Shown: positions 27,174 to 32,161 of the stretch, piece after piece | Layout of the letters: every line of letters begins with the position of its first letter | Numbering within the stretch: position 1 is the first letter of the stretch | Source of the DNA: Patescibacteria group bacterium | GTDB taxonomy: Bacteria; Patescibacteriota; Patescibacteriia; Patescibacteriales; UBA12465 | Reading direction: 5' to 3' | DNA length: 32,161 nt | Assembly: GCA_027858435.1 (NCBI GenBank) | Contig: JAQICS010000035.1 | Location: 1 to 32,161 of the forward strand | The notes under the pieces: generated by a model | The model's input: the letters and a program-made list of their open reading frames with translations, nothing else | Told to the model about the DNA's origin: nothing | Database searches by the model: none | Program-made: the position numbers and the translations under genes

Positions 27174-27752
27174 TTATTTTCCAATAATTTTATCAACTAA
27201 TCCATATGATTTAGCTTTGTCTGCTGTCATGAAATTATCACGATCACTGTCTTTTTCTACATCACTAAAGTTTTTACCAGTGTGTTTAGCTAGAATTTTA
27301 TTTAGCTTCTCTTTTGTTTTTAGAATGTGTTCTGCATGAATTTTAATATCAGAAGCTTGGCCTTCAGTACCACCCATTACTTGATGAATCATTACTTCGC
27401 TGTTTGGAAGAATAAATCTTTTTCCTTTCTTTCCAGCAGCTAGCAATATTGAGGCCATTGAGGCTGCCATTCCAACACAGATTGTAGACACGTTAGCATT
27501 AATATAATTCATAGTATCATATATAGCTAACCCAGCGTTTACTGAGCCTCCTGGTGAATTAATGTAGAACTTAATATCTTGATCTTTGTTTTCTGCGTCT
27601 AAAAAAAGTAGTTGAGCGATGATAATATTTGCTACATGATCATCAATAGCTTCTCCTAAAAAAATTATTCTATCTTTTAGAAGTCTTGAATATATATCAT
27701 AAGCTCTTTCTGTTTGTCCTTCTTTTTCTATCACAGTTGGTATTAATGGCAT
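27174..27752 (-). CDS. clpP: ATP-dependent Clp protease proteolytic subunit
   Basis: '[19 protein letters not shown]', catalytic Ser 'GMAASMAS', His 'MIHQVMGG', Asp 'DSDRDNFM'. Confidence 0.97.
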   Translation of the reverse strand: MPLIPTVIEKEGQTERAYDIYSRLLKDRIIFLGEAIDDHVANIIIAQLLFLDAENKDQDIKFYINSPGGSVNAGLAIYDTMNYINANVSTICVGMAASMASILLAAGKKGKRFILPNSEVMIHQVMGGTEGQASDIKIHAEHILKTKEKLNKILAKHTGKNFSDVEKDSDRDNFMTADKAKSYGLVDKIIGK

Positions 27753-27841
27753 AAAATTATAATTAGTTTGTAATTTAACTTAAATTATAGAGCAAACAAG
27801 GCTTTTTGTAAAGAAAGAAGACTAATTTTTTATTTAAAGGC

Positions 27842-27870
27842 TTGATTTTTAAAAATATTTATTCTAAGAT
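27842..27870 (+). promoter_or_regulatory. putative sigma70-type promoter for secDF
   Basis: TTGATT - 17 nt - TAAGAT; predicted TSS near 27877, leader about 65 nt. Confidence 0.5.
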
Positions 27871-27895
27871 GAAATATAGTTTGAAAATAAGTGAT

Positions 27896-27932
27896 AAAGA
27901 AAGCTTTTCCTTTAAGGGGAAGCATCTTTTTT
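27896..27932 (+). promoter_or_regulatory. terminator-like hairpin in the secD 5' leader
   Basis: GCTTTTCC (27903-27910), loop TTTAA, GGGGAAGC (27916-27923), then ATCTTTTTT; ends about 10 nt before the likely ATG. Confidence 0.5.
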
Positions 27933-27941
27933 AAAATTAAT

Positions 27942-29696
27942 ATGTCTTTAAATCAAAAAGTTTCGAAAATTTCGGCCAAGGGTCGTATGTGGTGGGTTTT
28001 TTCAGTAGTTATGATTTTGTTATTAACAACTTTAGTGGTTGTATCAGGAGAATCATATAACAATTTTTCTAAAAGTGTGGCTGAAAAGACTAATGATGTA
28101 GTTGTTTTACCAACAATTGAAAAACCTTTAGAATTTAACCTTGGTTTAGATTTAAAAGGTGGTGCTCATTTAGTGTATAAAGCTGATATGAGTGGTATTG
28201 AAGAAGCTGATAGGTCTAATGCTCTTGAATCTGTAAGAGATGTAATTGAAAGAAGGGTTAATGCCTTTGGTGTTAGTGAACCTTTAGTTCAAGCCAATAG
28301 AACTTCATCTGGTGATTATAGAATAATTGCTGAATTAGCTGGTATTAAGAATGTTGAGGAGGCAATTGATATGATTGGTGAAACACCAATTTTAGAATTT
28401 AAAGAAGAAAACAGAGAAGTTGTTAATGAGCTTCAAAACGAAATTGACAAAGCACAGCAGGAACAAGTAGAAGAATCTACTGCAACCAGTACTTCAACTG
28501 AAACAAGTACCTCCACTGAAATAGGTACTACTTCTAAAGACATGCTAGATATCAATTTAGGTGACAATGAAGGCGCTCAAGAAATAAGTGTTGAAGATGG
28601 AGTAGCTCAAGCAGATTTTGATATTGATAAGATGTTAGCAGAAAAACAAGAAGCAGGAGAACTAGATGATATGTGGGTCACAACTGATTTAACTGGTAAA
28701 TATTTAAAAAGAGCTAGTGTTCAATTTAATCCAAATGACGGATCACCAGAAGTATCCTTAGAATTTGATAGTGAAGGATCTGATTTATTTGCCGAAATTA
28801 CTGATAGAAACATTGGTAGACCAGTAGCAATATTTTTAGATGGTTTACCTATTAATGTTCCAAATGTTAATGAAAAAATAACCGGAGGAAAAGCACAAAT
28901 ATCTGGTAATTTTACTCTTGAAGAAGCTAAAGATTTAGTTACTAGACTTAACTCTGGAGCTCTTCCTGTACCAATATCACTTGAATCACAAAAAACAGTT
29001 GAAGCCAGTTTAGGTGCTGCTTCAATTAAAAAAAGTTTAAAAGCAGGAATTATTGGTTTAATCCTAGTTTCAATCTTCTTAATGATTGTTTATAGATGGC
29101 CAGGATTCTTATCAATCTTTTCTTTGGCAGTTTATGGTTTAAGTGTACTTGCAATCTTTAAAGCTCTACCAGTTTGGCTAGCAGTAGCTTTAATTGCTCT
29201 TATGATAGCCTTGCTTTTCTATATTTTTAATGAGTTAAAAATATTTACTGCTTCCTTAGCCTTCTTGTTTGGAATCTTTGGATTATTACTATTTTTCTAT
29301 GCTTTAAAACCAATTACCCTAACAGTAGCGGGAATTGCCGGATTTGTTCTATCACTAGGAATGGCAGTTGATGCTAATGTTTTAATCTTCTCTCGTATTA
29401 AAGAAGAGTTTAGAAATGGAAAATCAATTAAATTAGCTATTGATGAAGGGTTTAGAAAAGCTTGGCCTTCAATTAGAGATGGAAACTTTTCAACCATTTT
29501 AACTTGTTTGATATTAATGTATTTTGGTACTTCAACTATACAAGGTTTTGGAACTACTCTATTTATTGGAATTATAGTTTCATTATTTAGTGCTATTGTA
29601 GTTACCAGAGTTTTAATGATAATTTCCAGCGGTTCATTTTTAGAGAAAAGACCATGGATTTTAGGACTTAAGAAAAATAATAAATTAGATAAATAA
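27942..29696 (+). CDS. secD: protein translocase subunit SecD
   Basis: 'FNLGLDLKGGAHLVYKAD', 'VRDVIERRVNAFGVSEP', 'GALPVPISLESQKTVEASLG', 'GMAVDANVLIFSRIKEE'. ATG at 27942 preferred over the GTG at 27891. Confidence 0.95.
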   Translation: MSLNQKVSKISAKGRMWWVFSVVMILLLTTLVVVSGESYNNFSKSVAEKTNDVVVLPTIEKPLEFNLGLDLKGGAHLVYKADMSGIEEADRSNALESVRDVIERRVNAFGVSEPLVQANRTSSGDYRIIAELAGIKNVEEAIDMIGETPILEFKEENREVVNELQNEIDKAQQEQVEESTATSTSTETSTSTEIGTTSKDMLDINLGDNEGAQEISVEDGVAQADFDIDKMLAEKQEAGELDDMWVTTDLTGKYLKRASVQFNPNDGSPEVSLEFDSEGSDLFAEITDRNIGRPVAIFLDGLPINVPNVNEKITGGKAQISGNFTLEEAKDLVTRLNSGALPVPISLESQKTVEASLGAASIKKSLKAGIIGLILVSIFLMIVYRWPGFLSIFSLAVYGLSVLAIFKALPVWLAVALIALMIALLFYIFNELKIFTASLAFLFGIFGLLLFFYALKPITLTVAGIAGFVLSLGMAVDANVLIFSRIKEEFRNGKSIKLAIDEGFRKAWPSIRDGNFSTILTCLILMYFGTSTIQGFGTTLFIGIIVSLFSAIVVTRVLMIISSGSFLEKRPWILGLKKNNKLDK

Positions 29697-29716
29697 AAGA
29701 GATTAAAGCAAATTAT

Positions 29717-30652
29717 ATGCTACAAATTATAAAAAACAGAAAAATATTTCTAACCATATCTGGACTGCTAGTTACTACTTCAATTATATTTTTATCTCTT
29801 TGGGGTTTAAATTTTGGTATTGATTTTCAAGGAGGAAGTTTACTAGAGGTCAGATACGATGGTTATCAGCCAAGTATTGCTGAAATTCAAGAAAACTTAC
29901 AAGACGTTGAAGTTAATAATTTAATTATTCAGCCCACACAAGATTCATATATCTTGAGATTTAAAGAAAATTCAGAAGATATTCACAGAGAAGTTGTAGC
30001 TGGATTAAGAGGTATTATCTCAGATAATGAAGAAGCCTCACTTACTGAATTACAATTTAATTCTGTTGGTCCTTCAATTGGTAATGAACTTAAAAGCAAA
30101 TCCTTTAATGCAGTAGTTATTGCCTTAATAATGATTATTATTTTTATCTCTTTTGCTTTTAGAAAAGTTTCTCTTCCAGTTTCTTCCTGGAAATACGGAG
30201 TAGCTTCAATTATTGCTCTTGCTCATGATGTTATTATCACCCTAGGTTTATTCTCATTTTTAGGTTATTTCTATGGAGTTGAAATTAACACCCCTTTTAT
30301 TGCCGCTATATTAACAATTCTTGGTTATAGTATCAATGATACAATTGTTGTCTTTGATAGAGTTAGAGATAATCTACCGAAGAGCAAACAAACCTTTGCT
30401 GACACAGTTAACATGAGTTTAAATCAAACTCTAGGTAGATCTCTTAGTACTTCAACAACTACAATTCTAGCTCTTTTATCTATTTATTTCTTTGGCGGAA
30501 ATACTATAAAAGATTTCTCACTAGCCTTAACCATTGGTATCTTTATTGGTACATATAGTTCTATATTTGTAGCTAGTCCAGCCCTTGTTATATGGGATAA
30601 TATTTCTAGAAAAAAGAAAGCAGTAGTTACTGAAGAAGAACAGGTAGAGTAA
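29717..30652 (+). CDS. secF: protein translocase subunit SecF
   Basis: 'LNFGIDFQGGSLLEVRYDG', 'ILTILGYSINDTIVVFDRVRDNL', 'NQTLGRSLSTSTTTILALLSIYFFGGNTIKDFSLALTIGIFIGTYSSIFVASPAL'. Confidence 0.96.
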   Translation: MLQIIKNRKIFLTISGLLVTTSIIFLSLWGLNFGIDFQGGSLLEVRYDGYQPSIAEIQENLQDVEVNNLIIQPTQDSYILRFKENSEDIHREVVAGLRGIISDNEEASLTELQFNSVGPSIGNELKSKSFNAVVIALIMIIIFISFAFRKVSLPVSSWKYGVASIIALAHDVIITLGLFSFLGYFYGVEINTPFIAAILTILGYSINDTIVVFDRVRDNLPKSKQTFADTVNMSLNQTLGRSLSTSTTTILALLSIYFFGGNTIKDFSLALTIGIFIGTYSSIFVASPALVIWDNISRKKKAVVTEEEQVE

Positions 30653-30704
30653 TGGAGAAAGAAAAAAGATAAAGAAAAAAGATAAAGAAAAAAAGAAAAT
30701 GTAT

Positions 30705-30738
30705 AAAAAAATCACTAAATATTATAGTGATTTTTTTT
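30705..30738 (+). terminator. intrinsic terminator after secDF
   Basis: ATCACTA - AATATTA - TAGTGAT stem, flanked by an A-run and followed by TTTTTTT. Confidence 0.85.
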
Positions 30739-30739
30739 A

Positions 30740-30768
30740 TTGTTTAGTTATAGATACTTTGCTATAAT
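30740..30768 (+). promoter_or_regulatory. sigma70-type promoter immediately upstream of the Wzy-like gene
   Basis: TTGTTT - 17 nt - TATAAT, with extended -10 (TGC TATAAT); -10 ends 6 nt before the ATG at 30775. Confidence 0.75.
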
Positions 30769-30774
30769 TTTAAT

Positions 30775-32161
30775 ATGAAAAACAACATTATTTCTAGTAT
30801 AATAACTAAGTTTAATAGCTTACATAGTTTTAGTAAACAAAAGGTATCATACTTATCAATTTTAGATAAGTTAATTTCCTTTTTTATTTTTAGTGGGATA
30901 TTTCTTTTTCCGCTAATTTTTTCTGTATTTTTACAAACTGGTAATACTTTTGCATTATACAAGTTAACATTTTTAAAGGTATATATAATAATATTGTTCT
31001 TTTTATTTGTAATTCGAGAAGTTAGTCAAATATCTCCAATTTGGTCTAAGTTTAAAAAAATATTTAAAAAATATTATTTATTTCCTACTTTATTTATAGT
31101 TTTGTTTGGGGTAAGTATTTTGTTTTCTTCAGATATTACTACTAGTTTTTTTGGAAAAATTGATAGACAACAAGGTTATTTAAGCTATATTTTATATTTT
31201 CTTTGGTTTGTTTTCTTAAGCTTAGAGTTAATTAGAAATAAGTCCTTAAAAAGAAAGTCTAATTTAAATCTATATTTATTCAGTTTTGTGTTATCTGGTT
31301 TTATAGCTTCTCTTTATGGAATAATGCAATATTTAGGTATTGATTTTTACACGTGGTCTGAGGAGCCTTTTATAACCAAAAGAGCTTTTTCAAGTCTTGG
31401 TCAACCTAATTTTTTTGCATCCTGGCTACTTTTAGTCTTACCACTTAGTGTAGCTCTTGGTGTAAAGGCAAAAAAATATAAAACAAAAATATTTTTATTT
31501 TTTGTAAGTTTTATTAACTTATTAGCATTATTTACAACTGGAAGTAGGGCAGCGTGGCTGGCTTTAATTTTTATTTTTTTCCTTATTTTTATTAAATTAA
31601 TAGTAATTAAAAAAATATCTGTTAAAGGTAAGATTATTTCAATTGTTTTCATTATACTTTTTACCCTTAGTTCGCTTTACTTAATCGAGCAACAAATACC
31701 AGGAAGAATTTCACAAATGTTTGATATTAAAAAGGGTAGTACTAGTGCTCGGGTTGACTTTTATTCAGTAGCAGCTGAGGCAATTTCTAAAAAACCAATT
31801 GTTGGTTATGGTGTTGAAAATATACAACAAACCTATGTTGGTTATTATGATGCCAGTTGGGGAGTTCATAGTGACGTTAACCAAGTCCCTGATAGAGCTC
31901 ATAATTTAATTCTTGATATTTTAATGGCTGGAGGAATAATATTATTTATTGCTTATACTTTTCTTTATTTTGATTTTTATAGAAAATATAAATATAGTTT
32001 AATTGGTAATAACAATAGACTTGTTGTTAATGCTTTTTTTCTAGGAGTTTCTGCTTATTTACTGTCTCTTTTATTTGGTTTTTCTATTCCCTCAGGTGAA
32101 CTTTATTTCTTTTCATATTTAGCAATTTTAACTTATTTTACTTTTTCAAGTAATTTTAAAG
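30775..32161 (+). CDS. O-antigen ligase / Wzy-like polytopic membrane protein (N-terminal part; 3' end outside window, absent from ORF track)
   Basis: Manual translation from ATG 30775: 'MKNNIISSIITKFNSLHSFSKQKVSYLSILDKLISFF...IDRQQGYLSYILYFLWFVFL...SLGQPNFFASWLLLVLPLSVALG...TTGSRAAWLALIFIFFLIFIKL...PIVGYGVENIQQTYV...PDRAHNLILDILMAGGIILFIAYTF'; open to the window end. Confidence 0.85.
   Translation, partial: MKNNIISSIITKFNSLHSFSKQKVSYLSILDKLISFFIFSGIFLFPLIFSVFLQTGNTFALYKLTFLKVYIIILFFLFVIREVSQISPIWSKFKKIFKKYYLFPTLFIVLFGVSILFSSDITTSFFGKIDRQQGYLSYILYFLWFVFLSLELIRNKSLKRKSNLNLYLFSFVLSGFIASLYGIMQYLGIDFYTWSEEPFITKRAFSSLGQPNFFASWLLLVLPLSVALGVKAKKYKTKIFLFFVSFINLLALFTTGSRAAWLALIFIFFLIFIKLIVIKKISVKGKIISIVFIILFTLSSLYLIEQQIPGRISQMFDIKKGSTSARVDFYSVAAEAISKKPIVGYGVENIQQTYVGYYDASWGVHSDVNQVPDRAHNLILDILMAGGIILFIAYTFLYFDFYRKYKYSLIGNNNRLVVNAFFLGVSAYLLSLLFGFSIPSGELYFFSYLAILTYFTFSSNFK

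Noticed and set aside
27869-27934. SecM/VemP-like arrest peptide upstream of secDF
   Set aside because: The 21-aa ORF has no signal sequence or arrest-like motif and its ATG overlaps the predicted -10; kept only as part of the hairpin observation.
30655-30700. GAAAAAAGATAAA tandem repeat after secF
   Set aside because: Short A-rich low-complexity repeat (2-3 units) before a terminator; no support for function.
1-32161. CRISPR arrays, tRNA/rRNA genes, insertion sequences, prophage genes
   Set aside because: No regularly spaced direct repeats outside coding repeats, no cloverleaf-like sequences recognised in the intergenic gaps, no transposase or integrase ORFs.

Overview
This is an AT-rich bacterial window whose gene content and style suggest Candidate Phyla Radiation (Patescibacteria). 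That placement is inferred from protein character, not from a marker search. Housekeeping genes flank a large accessory surface-protein locus. Left block: C-terminal fragment of an O-antigen ligase/Wzy-like membrane protein; radC plus a small overlapping gene (- strand); M16 peptidase; UvrD/PcrA-type helicase with a C-terminal PD-(D/E)XK/Fe-S-like nuclease domain; ruvB; queA; signal peptidase I; hisS; rpsU; and a convergent relA/spoT. Centre (about 12-27 kb): two paralogous giant ectodomain proteins (916 and 2035 aa) anchored by nearly identical type IV secretion pilin-like two-helix N-termini; a 1187-aa secreted cysteine-rich protein with an embedded pseudopilin-like segment and a ~185-aa tandem duplicated domain; a small membrane protein; and two membrane-anchored proteins with thrombospondin-type-3-like Ca-binding repeats, with a truncated relative between them. 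Right block: clpP (-), secD, secF, and the N-terminal part of a second Wzy-like protein that is absent from the supplied ORF track because it runs off the window. Most notable observations: (i) rpsU (bS21) is the only gene with a strong Shine-Dalgarno sequence, while the other inspected starts have none, matching the bS21-autoregulation logic known from Bacteroidota; (ii) the pilin-anchored surface locus and its repeated cysteine modules, the best candidate for an undescribed system; (iii) a predicted leaderless mRNA for the terminal Wzy-like gene; (iv) a terminator-like hairpin in the secDF leader. UGA is used as a stop (code 11). No tRNA, rRNA, CRISPR array or transposase was seen.
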